Shown: one piece after another, positions 38,627-47,496 of the stretch
Position numbering within the stretch: position 1 is the stretch's first letter
Layout of the letters: each line of letters begins with the position of its first letter
Source: Williamsia faeni
GTDB taxonomy: Bacteria; Actinomycetota; Actinomycetes; Mycobacteriales; Mycobacteriaceae
Assembly: GCA_003202005.1 (NCBI GenBank)
Contig: QJJF01000003.1
Location: 434,001-498,000 of the forward strand
Length of the DNA: 64,000 bases
Direction of reading: 5' to 3'
Translations under genes and position numbers: made by a program
Notes under the pieces: model-generated
Seen by the model: only the letters and a program-made list of their open reading frames with translations
Database searches by the model: none
What the model was told of the DNA's origin: nothing

Positions 38627-39370
38627 ATGGACAGAAAGACCCTCTATACCTTCCAGCGCTGGTCGGCATATTCCGGCTTCCTGGTGATGATTGTGGTCGG
38701 GATCTGCTTTTTCTCGTTCGCGAAGGTCCAGCCACCGCTGTCGCCGACCGAGTCGCCTGAGTGGATCAAAGATTTCCTGATCGACAACAAGACCGGCATC
38801 ATGTGGTCGATCGTTCTCATCTCGTTGGTGGTCCCACTCGAGTACCTGTTCGTGGTGACCACGAGCTGGCAGATGCGCCGGATCGAGGGTGGTTGGGGTC
38901 CGCTGTCGATGATCCAGGTGCTGACCGGTGTCGTGGCCCCCATCGGGTTCATGTATCCACTGTTCGTTCTGGCCACGGCCGCATACCGGCCCGAGGAACG
39001 CTCGCCGGAGATTCTCTCGGTACTCGTGGATCTGTTCTTCTTCATGTACGTGGGCTTTGCTCTGGTCTTCGTCCTGCAGGTCTTTGTGATCGGCTGGGCA
39101 GTACTCCTGGACAAGCGCGAAAATCCCGTCTTCCCGCGATGGTTCGCATACATCAACTTCCTGCTCGGAGTTGTTCTCGCACCCGGTTGCCTCATCTTCC
39201 TCGTCAAGGACGGCCCCCTGGCATGGAACGGACTGTTCGCGTTCTGGCTGCCGTCGATCGCCTACCTCGTCTGGAAGATCTCGACCCCGCTGCTGCTGCT
39301 CAAGGCCGCAAAGAGCGAGTTCGAAGAGTCCGAAGAGAACGTCACAAAGGTTGATCCGTCCATGGCGTGA
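38627..39370 (+). CDS. Polytopic membrane protein of unknown function
   Basis: 247 residues from ATG 38627, with AAAGGAG 7 bases upstream. Six or seven hydrophobic segments (SGFLVMIVVGICFFSF, IVLISLVVPLEYLFVV, FFFMYVGFALVFVLQVF, FLLGVVLAPGCLIFL) and a Glu-rich cytoplasmic tail (SEFEESEENV). No transporter or enzyme signature recognised. It lies in the catabolic island and is insulated by a perfect terminator just downstream, so it may be a substrate permease or a sensor for the island. Function open. Confidence 0.7.
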   Translation: MDRKTLYTFQRWSAYSGFLVMIVVGICFFSFAKVQPPLSPTESPEWIKDFLIDNKTGIMWSIVLISLVVPLEYLFVVTTSWQMRRIEGGWGPLSMIQVLTGVVAPIGFMYPLFVLATAAYRPEERSPEILSVLVDLFFFMYVGFALVFVLQVFVIGWAVLLDKRENPVFPRWFAYINFLLGVVLAPGCLIFLVKDGPLAWNGLFAFWLPSIAYLVWKISTPLLLLKAAKSEFEESEENVTKVDPSMA

Positions 39371-39392
39371 TCGCGCTTGGCAATTCATGAAG

Positions 39393-39429
39393 AAGCTCCC
39401 CGTGTCGCGTGCGACACGGGGAGCTTTTT
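39393..39429. terminator. Bidirectional Rho-independent terminator
   Basis: Perfect 16-bp stem (39393-39408 with 39411-39426, loop GT) followed by TTT on the plus strand and AAA-rich sequence on the minus. Placed between the convergent membrane-protein and SDR genes. Confidence 0.9.
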
Positions 39430-39441
39430 CGTCCACGATCC

Positions 39442-40311
39442 TCAGGCGTTTGCAGCGCCGGAAGTGGTGGAGGGCAACAGGGCTCCGGCGTCTACCTTCA
39501 GCTGCTGTCCGGTGATGTAGCGCGACGCGTCCGAGGCCAGGAACAAGATCGCCTCGCTCACGTCGCGCGGCGGAATGGTGACCACAGGCAATCGGTGCGA
39601 ACTGCCGAAAGCCGGCTGCGCATCTTCTTTTGTGGGGTTCTCCAGATCAGGCCGGAACAGCCGGAACATGGGCTCGTTCTGCAACATGTCGGTGTCGATA
39701 TTTCCTGGATGTACCGCATTGACCCGAATGTTGAGGTGCGCCAACTGAAGTGCGGCCTCGTGGACGAATCGAGCAACGGCCCGCTTGGCATGTCCGTAGC
39801 CGGCAGCGCCGGGGCCGGCGGCCGGATTGTCGACCAGGCCGGTCAGCATCGAAGCCATCGAGCCGGTACAGACGATCGATGCACCCGATTTCAGGTGCGG
39901 GAAGGCTGCTTCCACGGTGTTGATGACACCCACCAGATCCACCGAGAGTGCATCGAAGAACCCGAGGGGCGCCACGTCCGGACCGATCGGGCAGATCGCC
40001 GCGTTGGCCACCACGACATCGAGATGCCCCAGCTCTGCAATCCCGGCCTCGATTGCGGCGACCAGCTGCGAACGTTCACGGACATCGGCAACTCGCGTGA
40101 CCACCCGGCGGTCGAGCGCCTCCACGAGCCGAGCGGTCTCGGCGAGGTCGGCCTCGGTTGCCATCGGATAGGTTGCCGATTCGATCTGTTGGCAGATGTC
40201 GACCGCGATGATGTCCGCACCCTCCTCTGCCAGGCGTACGGCGTGTGCGCGCCCCTGGCCTCGCGCTGCGCCGGTGATGAAGGCGACCTTGCCTTCCATG
40301 CGTTGTGTCAC
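39442..40311 (-). CDS. Mycofactocin-coupled SDR family oxidoreductase
   Basis: 289 residues from GTG 40311. MEGKVAFITGAARGQGRAHAVRL opens the Rossmann fold. The following insertion (IAVDICQQIESATYPMATEADLAETARLV) is the loop typical of SDRs that hold NAD(H) tightly and hand electrons to mycofactocin. The usual YxxxK is GYGHAKRA. A C-terminal FLASDASRYITGQQLKVDAG closes it. Oxidises an alcohol in the island. GTG 40311 mirrors the start of the homologue at 57397 (five residues before M-x-GKVAF); GTG 40329 and ATG 40299 are alternatives. A 13-bp palindrome overlaps the start. Confidence 0.85.
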   Translation of the reverse strand: MTQRMEGKVAFITGAARGQGRAHAVRLAEEGADIIAVDICQQIESATYPMATEADLAETARLVEALDRRVVTRVADVRERSQLVAAIEAGIAELGHLDVVVANAAICPIGPDVAPLGFFDALSVDLVGVINTVEAAFPHLKSGASIVCTGSMASMLTGLVDNPAAGPGAAGYGHAKRAVARFVHEAALQLAHLNIRVNAVHPGNIDTDMLQNEPMFRLFRPDLENPTKEDAQPAFGSSHRLPVVTIPPRDVSEAILFLASDASRYITGQQLKVDAGALLPSTTSGAANA

Positions 40312-40314
40312 AAC
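40302..40314. promoter_or_regulatory. 13-bp palindrome over the SDR start
   Basis: GTTGTG-T-CACAAC is a perfect palindrome covering the favoured GTG start of the mycofactocin-type SDR. It could be an operator, or chance. Confidence 0.3.
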
Positions 40315-40433
40315 AGAACTGCTTTCCACTCATCCAACGATGGGTCGGCGTCGCCTGTTGGCGGCCCGACCCATTGCTGACGCCTCAGAGAGGCACGATT
40401 GTTGATTGTCGATTCCGACTCGGCTGGTGGCCG

Positions 40434-42047
40434 TTACTCGCCGGCCTGTCCTTCACCGGCGATGTCAAGCGCCGCAAGGTATGAGAATGCAAGGCTCGAA
40501 CCGATCGGGGTTCCGGCACCCGGGTACACACTGCCCGACATCGCGGCCATGGTGTTGCCGGACGCGTACAGCCCGGCGATCGGCCGGCCGTCCTGACCCA
40601 ACACCCGCGCTCGCGCATCGGTCTTCAATCCACCCTTGGTGCCGATGTCCGACAAGACAATTGTCGCCGCGTAGTACGGACCCTCACCGATCGGGACAAC
40701 CAGCGGGTTCGGCAAATCGGTCTCGATCGGCACAATGTAGTTCTGCTCCGGATGCGCAGCAAAACCGACCATGTGGTGGAACATCTGATCCCAGGGAGTC
40801 TCACCGCGATGGAACTTCTCGTCGACACCTGACTCGGCGTATCCGTTGAACTCCTCGATCGACCGGCTCAGGGCCTCGAACGGCACGCCGATGATCTGCG
40901 CCAACTCCTCGAGGGTGTCGGCCTTCTTCAGCGCACCCGAGGTGAACCACTCCGCATCCACCCCCGCAGCGGGATCGCGGCCGATTCCGTCACGCTCGAA
41001 CTGCATCTGATCGAACACCCAGTGTGCGGGGGAATGAGATACCCCAGTTGTGGCCTCCGCGTTGTAGATTGCGTGACCGGTCTGATCGTAGGGCTGTGTC
41101 TCGTTCACAAAGCGCTCGCCCGCGGCGTTGACGAAGATTCCACCGCGGGTGCCGGTATGGAATACCGGAAGTCCGTCCGGCTGAATGAGTCCCGGAATGA
41201 ACCAGGCCTCGTCGAGCAGGTCGGTGTCGGCACCGATGGTGATGCCGGCCTGGAGTGCATCGCCGGTGTTGGACACAACACCGTTCGAGTATTCACCGGT
41301 GATCGGGACCGCACTGAACTTCGTGCGGAGCTCACCGTTTCGTTCATAGCCGCCTGCGGCCAGGATGACGCCACCCGTCGCGCGGAGCCGGATGTTCTGA
41401 CCCCCGGAGACAGCATCGACGCCGACAACTTTGCCGCCTTCGACAACCAGACTCTCCAGAGCTGTGTTCAGTCGGAGCACTCCGTTTCCGGTCTCCAGGA
41501 AGGCCATCAGCGCGCGGCCGATCAGAGCGCGCCCTCCGTTGATTTCCGGCCCCTCGTCATAGCCGAAGCGTTCGGACGGGATCGAGGTCCGGATCAGCGG
41601 TGCATTGTCCCCGAGTTCGGCGGCTAACACCGACGGCGGGAAGATGGTGCGCCCATGCAGGGTGGCACCGGGCTGCGAAGGGTAGTAGTCGGGCACCGGG
41701 CCGTGCACGAACGACTGGAACCACCGGTTCTGTTCGAGTTCGTCGATGAGTGCGACGCCGGCGTTCAGGTAGGCGTTCTGCAGGTCCTCGCGTGAGCTGT
41801 CCCCGACGAGATCGCGCAGGTACGTGCGTGCCTCTTCGAGATCGCCGTCGTCGATGCCGGCCCGTTTCAGGGGAGCACTTCCCGGGAACCACAGTCCCGC
41901 ACCAGAATAAGCGGTGGTACCGCCGACCAGTCCGGTCTTCTCGATGACGAGAGTCCGCAGTCCGCGGGATGCTGCCACATAGGCACCGACCAGTCCGCCG
42001 CCGGACCCGACGACTATGACGTCAAAAGTTTCTTCGTTTGTGGTCAT
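40434..42047 (-). CDS. 3-ketosteroid-delta1-dehydrogenase-like flavoprotein
   Basis: 537 residues from ATG 42047 behind AGGAGG. FAD motif VIVVGSGGGLVGAYVAASRG, GGTTAYSGAGLWFPG, and KstD catalytic-region segments: VPDYYPSQPG (first Tyr region), NETQPYDQTGH (second Tyr), GPYYAATIVLSDIGTKGGL (third Tyr and the Gly) and the closing SGSVYPGAGTPIGSS. All three active-site Tyr positions of KstD1 appear kept, so it should desaturate a cyclic 3-ketone such as a 3-ketosteroid. Nearly the same length as the homologue at 58594. It lies downstream of the oxidase-subunit genes on the same strand. Confidence 0.87.
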   Translation of the reverse strand: MTTNEETFDVIVVGSGGGLVGAYVAASRGLRTLVIEKTGLVGGTTAYSGAGLWFPGSAPLKRAGIDDGDLEEARTYLRDLVGDSSREDLQNAYLNAGVALIDELEQNRWFQSFVHGPVPDYYPSQPGATLHGRTIFPPSVLAAELGDNAPLIRTSIPSERFGYDEGPEINGGRALIGRALMAFLETGNGVLRLNTALESLVVEGGKVVGVDAVSGGQNIRLRATGGVILAAGGYERNGELRTKFSAVPITGEYSNGVVSNTGDALQAGITIGADTDLLDEAWFIPGLIQPDGLPVFHTGTRGGIFVNAAGERFVNETQPYDQTGHAIYNAEATTGVSHSPAHWVFDQMQFERDGIGRDPAAGVDAEWFTSGALKKADTLEELAQIIGVPFEALSRSIEEFNGYAESGVDEKFHRGETPWDQMFHHMVGFAAHPEQNYIVPIETDLPNPLVVPIGEGPYYAATIVLSDIGTKGGLKTDARARVLGQDGRPIAGLYASGNTMAAMSGSVYPGAGTPIGSSLAFSYLAALDIAGEGQAGE

Positions 42048-42133
42048 CACTACCTCCTAGATTTGATTCACGATTCGCACGAAAGACCAGTTGTGGTCCG
42101 TCGAAGTTGAGAAAACTATTGTGCCGCTTGGCT

Positions 42134-42403
42134 TTACAACCATGCATAGCCACCGGCGAGGACAGCGAAGAGCACGACACAGTACGCCTCGAAGGCCGCC
42201 CGAGCCGCCCACGGCGCGTGCCGCAACTCCATGAAGTCGAGCCCGACGAGTCGCACCTTCCACGAGGCGAGGGCAAAGACCACCACTGCGGCCGCGGTGC
42301 CGTTATGACCTTCAAGGCTGACGATCGGCGCGATGACCGCGAGAACCACGAGCACAACCCAGGTCCGAAAGAAGCGAGCGCTGAGAACTTCCTTGAGCGT
42401 CAT
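42134..42403 (-). CDS. Cytochrome c oxidase subunit IV-like / NorF-like small membrane protein
   Basis: 89 residues from ATG 42403, two bases after the subunit III-like stop. Three hydrophobic segments with the COX4_pro/NorF pattern: RTWVVLVVLAVIAPIVSL, AAAVVVFALASWKVRLVGLDFMELRHAP, FEAYCVVLFAVLAGGYAWL. The WKVRLVGLDFMELR loop is the family mark. No catalytic subunit I is near. Co-transcribed with the subunit III-like gene and probably with the KstD-like gene (86-base gap). Confidence 0.8.
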   Translation of the reverse strand: MTLKEVLSARFFRTWVVLVVLAVIAPIVSLEGHNGTAAAVVVFALASWKVRLVGLDFMELRHAPWAARAAFEAYCVVLFAVLAGGYAWL

Positions 42404-42405
42404 GA

Positions 42406-43011
42406 TCACGCCACCAGATACACGAGGGGGAACAACACCATCCAGAGCAGATCCACAAGGTGCCAATAGCAGGTGCAACCCTCGTAGAACATCCGGTCCG
42501 AACCTGTCGGCTCAATCTTCCGACGCGCCCTCTTGAGCACCAGGGACAAGGCCCCGATACCGATGAACACGTGGAACAGATGTGTGCCGGTGAGGATGAA
42601 GAACCATTGGTAATACGCATTGACGCCGGGACCGTGGTCGCTGGTGACCATGTGGATGTATTCGATGGCCTTGAAGATCGCGAACAGGACCCCGCACCCC
42701 ATCGCGAGGGCGAACATCTTCGACGCATTCGTGAACCGGCCGGTGCGGACACCCTGCAGACCGATGACCACCAGCAGCGAACTGGTGAGCAAGATCATCG
42801 TGTTCGTCAGGCCGATCGTCAGATCAAGGGCTTCGCGCGATGATTCGAAAACTTCCGGTGCTTTACCCCGCTCGACCAGGAAATAGACGAAGAAGATCCC
42901 GAAGACGACCATGTCGCCGAACAGGAACACCCAGAGCCCGGGTTCGCCGGGAAGTCTCTTGGGCTCGGACACCACGACCGGCGTCTCGACAACGGTGTTG
43001 GTACCACTCAT
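42406..43011 (-). CDS. Cytochrome c oxidase subunit III-like protein (CtaE/NorE group)
   Basis: 201 residues from ATG 43011, five membrane segments. PGEPGLWVFLFGDMVVFGIFF, TNTMILLTSSLLVVIGLQ, FFILTGTHLFHVFIG and YWHLVDLLWMVLFPLVYL are the subunit III/NorE segments; the His in TGTHLFHV and in CYWHLVD are conserved. Standing alone with a subunit IV-like gene in a catabolic island, it may modify an oxidase encoded elsewhere or couple a dehydrogenase to respiration. Divergent from the IclR gene. Confidence 0.85.
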   Translation of the reverse strand: MSGTNTVVETPVVVSEPKRLPGEPGLWVFLFGDMVVFGIFFVYFLVERGKAPEVFESSREALDLTIGLTNTMILLTSSLLVVIGLQGVRTGRFTNASKMFALAMGCGVLFAIFKAIEYIHMVTSDHGPGVNAYYQWFFILTGTHLFHVFIGIGALSLVLKRARRKIEPTGSDRMFYEGCTCYWHLVDLLWMVLFPLVYLVA

Positions 43012-43360
43012 TGCCGCACCACACACGCGCCGATCCGGCTCAGCTGATTGCCCACACAAATCTCTCCTCACGCAAACCGGCGGTGATGTGGCCCATCATC
43101 CCAGGGGCTAGTGACCCAGCTCTCTTCTGCCGGGCAGGTCAAGTGTGACTGTCGCGACGGCCCGTTCCGCGTCGTCCTTCCGCTGAGTGAGACGGCAATC
43201 CAGCTGAGGACCTAAGGCCCAATGCGCACGCCTTCGAGAGTTCAAAAGGCGTCCCATTTCCACCAGGCACGTGTCCTGAGTCATACTCTAAGAGGTAGGC
43301 TTGTTGAAACAAGTAATACAGTTCCACTGGTTCGGCGCCCCGGCGTCAAGGAGGTCCCCA
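43012..43360. other. Divergent promoter region, oxidase-subunit genes / IclR gene
   Basis: 349 bases without a gene. The notable element is CTTGTT-GA-AACAAG at 43300-43313, a perfect 6-bp-arm inverted repeat 47 bases before the IclR start, of IclR-operator type. No other clear motif. Confidence 0.5.
43300..43313. promoter_or_regulatory. Candidate IclR operator
   Basis: Inverted repeat CTTGTT (43300-43305) and AACAAG (43308-43313) with a GA spacer in the divergent promoter. The size and AT-rich centre fit IclR-family autoregulatory sites. Confidence 0.5.
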
Positions 43361-44224
43361 ATGTCTGATGCACCGGCAAGCATGGTCGATCGGGTTGTGC
43401 TCATCTTGAGTGTCTTCGAACGGTCGTCGGGCACGCTGACGCTGGGCCAGATCAGTTCGAGAAGCAAACTGCCCCGCTCATCGGTCCACCGGATCCTGCA
43501 GCAGCTCGTCAACGCCCGGTGGTTGCAGCGCAATGACAGTGAATACACGCTGGGTCTTCGGATGTTCGAGATCGGCAGCCAGGTTGTTCAGCGCACGCGG
43601 ATCAGCGACGTCGCCCGGCCCTTCATGCAGGAATTGTGCGCGGCGACCGGCCATGTGGTGCATCTCGCCCTCCTGGACGAGCAAGATGTCGTTTACCTGG
43701 AGAAAGTCGGCGGAGCGTTCGCCAGCAGCTTGCCGTCACGAGTCGGTGGGCGTCTTCCCGCACACTGCACAGCGGTCGGCAAGGTCCTCCTCGCCTACTC
43801 TTCCCGCGCCGTCATCGACGAGTACCTGGAGAGCGGTCTGCGGCGCCAGACCAGTGCCAGCATCATGTCGCCCGAGGCACTCGAAGCCGCGATTCTTCAG
43901 ATCCGCAACGTCGGCTATTCGACCGAGTCCGGCGAAGCACTACGCGGAGTCGGATGTGTGGGCGCACCCATCCTCGAGTTCGGTGGCGCGGTGGCCGCCA
44001 TCTCTGTCTGCGGACCGCAGCAGCGACTCAATGTGCCCGAGCTCAAACAACGCGCGATGTGGACCGCCGCCGAGATCTCCCGTCGGCTCATGGCGACGGC
44101 AACCCCGCACACTGCGCCGACGCCGCTGTTCCGATCGGCGGGAGCCCCCTATGCGCGGCCTGTCCGCGCCGGCCACGACGCACGACGCTTCCGGGATGCA
44201 TCGATGACCCAGAACGCCATGTAG
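43361..44224 (+). CDS. IclR family transcriptional regulator
   Basis: 287 residues from ATG 43361 behind AAGGAGGT. N-terminal winged HTH (VVLILSVFERSSGTLTLGQI, KLPRSSVHRILQQLV) and an IclR effector domain (LALLDEQDVVYLEKV, HCTAVGKVLLAYS, GVGCVGAPILEFGGAVAAIS). The last ~35 residues are a Pro/Arg-rich extension. It probably controls the divergent oxidase-subunit/KstD unit and itself. It ends in a perfect bidirectional terminator. Confidence 0.9.
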   Translation: MSDAPASMVDRVVLILSVFERSSGTLTLGQISSRSKLPRSSVHRILQQLVNARWLQRNDSEYTLGLRMFEIGSQVVQRTRISDVARPFMQELCAATGHVVHLALLDEQDVVYLEKVGGAFASSLPSRVGGRLPAHCTAVGKVLLAYSSRAVIDEYLESGLRRQTSASIMSPEALEAAILQIRNVGYSTESGEALRGVGCVGAPILEFGGAVAAISVCGPQQRLNVPELKQRAMWTAAEISRRLMATATPHTAPTPLFRSAGAPYARPVRAGHDARRFRDASMTQNAM

Positions 44225-44250
44225 CACTTCATCATCCGAGTCCCAAGACA

Positions 44251-44284
44251 AAAGGCGAGCCACCTGCAGGTGGCTCGCCTTTGT
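44251..44284. terminator. Bidirectional Rho-independent terminator
   Basis: Perfect 32-base palindrome: 16-bp arms 44251-44266 and 44267-44282 (AAAGGCGAGCCACCTG and its complement), flanked by A and T runs. It lies between the convergent IclR and SDR genes. Confidence 0.9.
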
Positions 44285-44310
44285 AGTCGTGGCTCGTTTG
44301 AGGTCGGCGC

Positions 44311-45090
44311 TCAGACGCCCTTTTTGGTGAAGCGGATCCCACCGTCGAGACGCACCACTTCACCGTTGAGGTAGGGGTTTTCACAGATCTGCTGCGCGAG
44401 CATCGCGTACTCGTCGGGCTCACCCATCCGGCCCGGGAACGGAACTGCCGGGCCCCAGTGCGCCTGCAGGTCCTCCGGAGCTGCGGCTCCATATGCGCCG
44501 GTGAGGAATACACCGGGCGCGATGGTCATGACGCGAATGCCCAGTGGTCCGAGATCACGCGCGATCGGCAGCGTCATGCCGACGATGCCGGCCTTCGCTG
44601 CGGCGTACGCGGCCTGCCCGATGCTGCCGTCGAACGCTGCGATGGATGCGGTGTTGATGATGACCCCGCGCTCACCGCTTTCGAGCGGTTCGGTCTTGGC
44701 GATCGCCGCCGCAGCGAGCCGCGTGACGTTGAACGTCGCATTGAGGAACACGTCGACGACCCGGCGAAACGCCTCGTAGCTGTGCGCCAGACCATCACGG
44801 TGGACAACGCGTCCGTCACCACCGCCACCGCCATGTGCCACAACCGCAATACGCAGCGGGCCAAGCTCTTCGGCACGAGCGATCGCCTCGAGGATGCTGT
44901 CCTCGTCGGTCACGTCGGTCTTGACGTAGATGGCCCCGTTTCCGATCTCGGCGGCCGAGGCGGCACCCTTGGTCTCGTCCAGATCCAGCACTGCGATCTT
45001 CGCTCCGGCCTTGGCCAGACGGCGGGCCGTGGCCCCGCCGAAACCGCCGCCGCCGCCGACCACCAGTGCAACACTGCCCTCGATGTTCAT
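44311..45090 (-). CDS. SDR, 3-hydroxyacyl-CoA dehydrogenase type II-like
   Basis: 259 residues from ATG 45090 with AAGGAG 7 bases upstream. VALVVGGGGGFGGATARRL (Gly-rich), LDLDETKG, the active-site Ser of INTASIAAFDG, YAAAKAG and the late RMGEPDEYAMLAQQICENPYL match 17-beta-HSD10/HADH2-like SDRs that oxidise 3-hydroxyacyl-CoA or 2-methyl-3-hydroxybutyryl-CoA. Follows the acyl-CoA dehydrogenase in the same operon by 70 bases holding a 12-bp hairpin. It would supply the third beta-oxidation step. Confidence 0.85.
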   Translation of the reverse strand: MNIEGSVALVVGGGGGFGGATARRLAKAGAKIAVLDLDETKGAASAAEIGNGAIYVKTDVTDEDSILEAIARAEELGPLRIAVVAHGGGGGDGRVVHRDGLAHSYEAFRRVVDVFLNATFNVTRLAAAAIAKTEPLESGERGVIINTASIAAFDGSIGQAAYAAAKAGIVGMTLPIARDLGPLGIRVMTIAPGVFLTGAYGAAAPEDLQAHWGPAVPFPGRMGEPDEYAMLAQQICENPYLNGEVVRLDGGIRFTKKGV

Positions 45091-45141
45091 CCTTGTACTC
45101 CTTCGACTTTCATTTCGATAAAGAACGTTTGTGGTGTCAGT

Positions 45142-45170
45142 ACTGTCGTGACAACCACTGTCACGACAGT
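45142..45170. promoter_or_regulatory. Intercistronic hairpin spanning the acyl-CoA dehydrogenase stop
   Basis: Perfect 12-bp arms ACTGTCGTGACA (45142-45153) and TGTCACGACAGT (45159-45170) with a 5-base loop. The acyl-CoA dehydrogenase stop codon lies inside. No T run follows on the minus strand, so an RNA processing or stability element, or an operator, is more likely than a terminator. Confidence 0.6.
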
Positions 45171-47467
45171 CGCTCGAATACGTTGCTGACGGCGCGGTCG
45201 CGAAGAACTTCCGGACGGCCGATCCATGCCTCGTCGGCGGTGGCCCGGCGCAACAGCAGGTGCGCCGGATGTTCCCAGGTGAAGCCGATGCCACCGTGGA
45301 CCTGGACGCAGCCCTCGGCGACACGGACAGCAGCATCCAGAGCCGCCGCTGTCGCGAGATCGGAGGCAACCGCGGAATCAGGATCGTCCGCTTCGCGGTC
45401 GGCGGCCGAAAGCACCTGATTACGAGCACCTTCGGCATCGACGAGCATGTTCGCGAGGCGATGCGAGACGGCCTGGAACGAACCGACGGCAACACCGAAC
45501 TGCTCGCGCATGCCGGCCCATTCCACCGCCAATGCCAGCGCCCGGTTCGCCACTCCGACCGCATCCGCCGCGACCATCAGCTGCGCGATACGACGAACCT
45601 TGGCGAGGATGTCCCGGGCGTCGGAACCGGTGGCAATCACCCGGACCGGAGCACCGGTGAACGACACCGTTCCCACTGTTGCGGTGAGATCGATCGACTC
45701 GCCGGCCACCACTGCCGCCGACGTTGCATCGACGGTGAGGAGAACGATCTCGCCGGTCTGGGCATCGGTGGCGGCCGCGACGAACATCTCGGCGACGGGC
45801 GCGCCGGCCACCCGCTCGACCGACCCGGTGAGCACACCTGCCTCGAGAATCGGAAGGCCGTGGTCAGTGATCCAGCCACCGTCACCGATCGGTATGGCAA
45901 CCGCGGCCGTGGCACCGTCGATCACGGCCCGGGCGGTGTCGAACGCACCGGCGGCAAGCTGCAGTTCAAGCGCAATCACCGTGGGCACCAACGGGACCGG
46001 GGCCAAGTGGTAGGCGGCTTCCTCAATGGCCGCGCAGAGCAGTCTGAGCGGAGCCCCGCCGCCGCCGATTGATTCGGGCGCGGCCAGGCCCGGCAGACCG
46101 AACTGCACGAGTTCGCTCCACAGGGCGGAGTCCAGCTGCACGGGCTCACCGGCACGGGCCAGAAGCGATGCGGTGTCCACGTGCGATGCCACAGCCGATC
46201 CCAGGACCTCGCGCAGTGCGGCTTCATCGGATTCCGGGGCGGCCAGCGGGCGTCCCGGTGTAACAGCCGCGGCTCGCCGGCCCTCACCACGATGCGAGGG
46301 CAGGCCCAGTACCGACTCCGCGATGGTGTTCCGCTGGATCTCCGAGGTACCCGCACCGATGGTCGCGGCCTTCGACATCAGGTATCCATAACTCCAGCGG
46401 CCCTTGTCCACCGCACCTTCCGACCGGTTGCCCAGCACCGCTCCGGTGCCGGTCAGTCGCAACGCCAGCCGGTGCAGACGCTGCTCGAATTCGGATTTGA
46501 CGAGCCGGTTGACCGACGCAACGCCGCCCGGATCCTCGTTACGGAGAACGGCATCGAGTGCGCGGGCACTGTTCGTGGCGATAACCCGGACATCGGTTTC
46601 GATGCCGGCGAGTTGCTGTCGGACGAGCGCGTCGTGTTCATATCCCTGGTCGAGCGCGAGCCGGAAGACCTTGTCGACCGTTGCGCGGTACCGGAATTCA
46701 TCGGCGAGAAAAGCGGTGGCCCGCTCATGGCCGAGCGAGGTACGCATGATCGACCATCCCTGCCCCTCCTCCCCGACCCGATTCGCCACGGGTACCTCGA
46801 CATCGTCGAAGAACACCTCAGCGAAGCGGTGGCCCCCGGCTGCATCCCGCAACCGGCGGACCTCGATGCCGGGCGAGTTCATCGGGATCAGCAGATAAGT
46901 GATCCCGGAGGTTCCCCGGCCCACCGGCCCGGTACGGACCAGGGCGAAAATCCAGTCGGCCTTGTCGGCCATCGACGTCCAGATCTTCTGCCCCGTGATC
47001 CGATAAACGTCGCCCTCGCGCACCGCGCGGGTGGACAATAATGCGAGATCACTGCCGGCGCCCGGCTCCGAAAAGCCCTGGCACCAAAACTCATCAGCCC
47101 GCAGCAGCGGCTCGAGGAATCGCGACTTCTGTTCCTCGGTGCCGTGGACGATCAACGTCGGCGCCACGATGAACGACAGGTTGCACGGATGCTTGGGGGC
47201 ACCGGCGGCAGAGGTCAGCCGGTAGTAGTCCAACTGATCCTCGAGCCCGAGTTCCATCCCGCCCGCCGCCTTCGGCCAGCCGGGCGCGGCCAGACCGGCA
47301 TCGACGAGTTCGGACTGCCAAGCGATTGCCGCTTCAAGACGCTGTTGCGACGTCCCCGGGCGCGGACGCCTGCGGTAGTCGTCGAGCAGAGCTGACAACC
47401 GGAGTCGCCAGTCCTCGCCTGCTGCATCGAGCGCAGCATCGAGCACCACGGTGGAGTTCTCTTGCAC
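45161..47467 (-). CDS. Single-chain double acyl-CoA dehydrogenase (FadE22/FadE34-like)
   Basis: 768 residues, two acyl-CoA dehydrogenase units in one chain. Residues ~1-390 are a full unit (WPKAAGGMELGLEDQ, FCQ-type FWCQGFSEPGAGSDLA, ITGQKIWTSMADKADW, ending TIGAGTSEIQRNTIAESVLG). Residues ~420-768 are a second (LPGLAAPESIGGGGAPLR, VQVHGGIGFTWEHPAHLLLRR). Mycobacterial steroid enzymes are often alpha2beta2 heterotetramers of such halves; a few, like FadE34 and FadE22, are fused. It should desaturate a bulky acyl-CoA. GTG 47467 follows GGGAAG. Member of the nitronate-monooxygenase-like / crotonase / ACAD / SDR operon. Confidence 0.87.
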   Translation of the reverse strand: MQENSTVVLDAALDAAGEDWRLRLSALLDDYRRRPRPGTSQQRLEAAIAWQSELVDAGLAAPGWPKAAGGMELGLEDQLDYYRLTSAAGAPKHPCNLSFIVAPTLIVHGTEEQKSRFLEPLLRADEFWCQGFSEPGAGSDLALLSTRAVREGDVYRITGQKIWTSMADKADWIFALVRTGPVGRGTSGITYLLIPMNSPGIEVRRLRDAAGGHRFAEVFFDDVEVPVANRVGEEGQGWSIMRTSLGHERATAFLADEFRYRATVDKVFRLALDQGYEHDALVRQQLAGIETDVRVIATNSARALDAVLRNEDPGGVASVNRLVKSEFEQRLHRLALRLTGTGAVLGNRSEGAVDKGRWSYGYLMSKAATIGAGTSEIQRNTIAESVLGLPSHRGEGRRAAAVTPGRPLAAPESDEAALREVLGSAVASHVDTASLLARAGEPVQLDSALWSELVQFGLPGLAAPESIGGGGAPLRLLCAAIEEAAYHLAPVPLVPTVIALELQLAAGAFDTARAVIDGATAAVAIPIGDGGWITDHGLPILEAGVLTGSVERVAGAPVAEMFVAAATDAQTGEIVLLTVDATSAAVVAGESIDLTATVGTVSFTGAPVRVIATGSDARDILAKVRRIAQLMVAADAVGVANRALALAVEWAGMREQFGVAVGSFQAVSHRLANMLVDAEGARNQVLSAADREADDPDSAVASDLATAAALDAAVRVAEGCVQVHGGIGFTWEHPAHLLLRRATADEAWIGRPEVLRDRAVSNVFERLS

Positions 47468-47496
47468 TGGACTTCCCTGTCTTCAGAGTTGATGTA

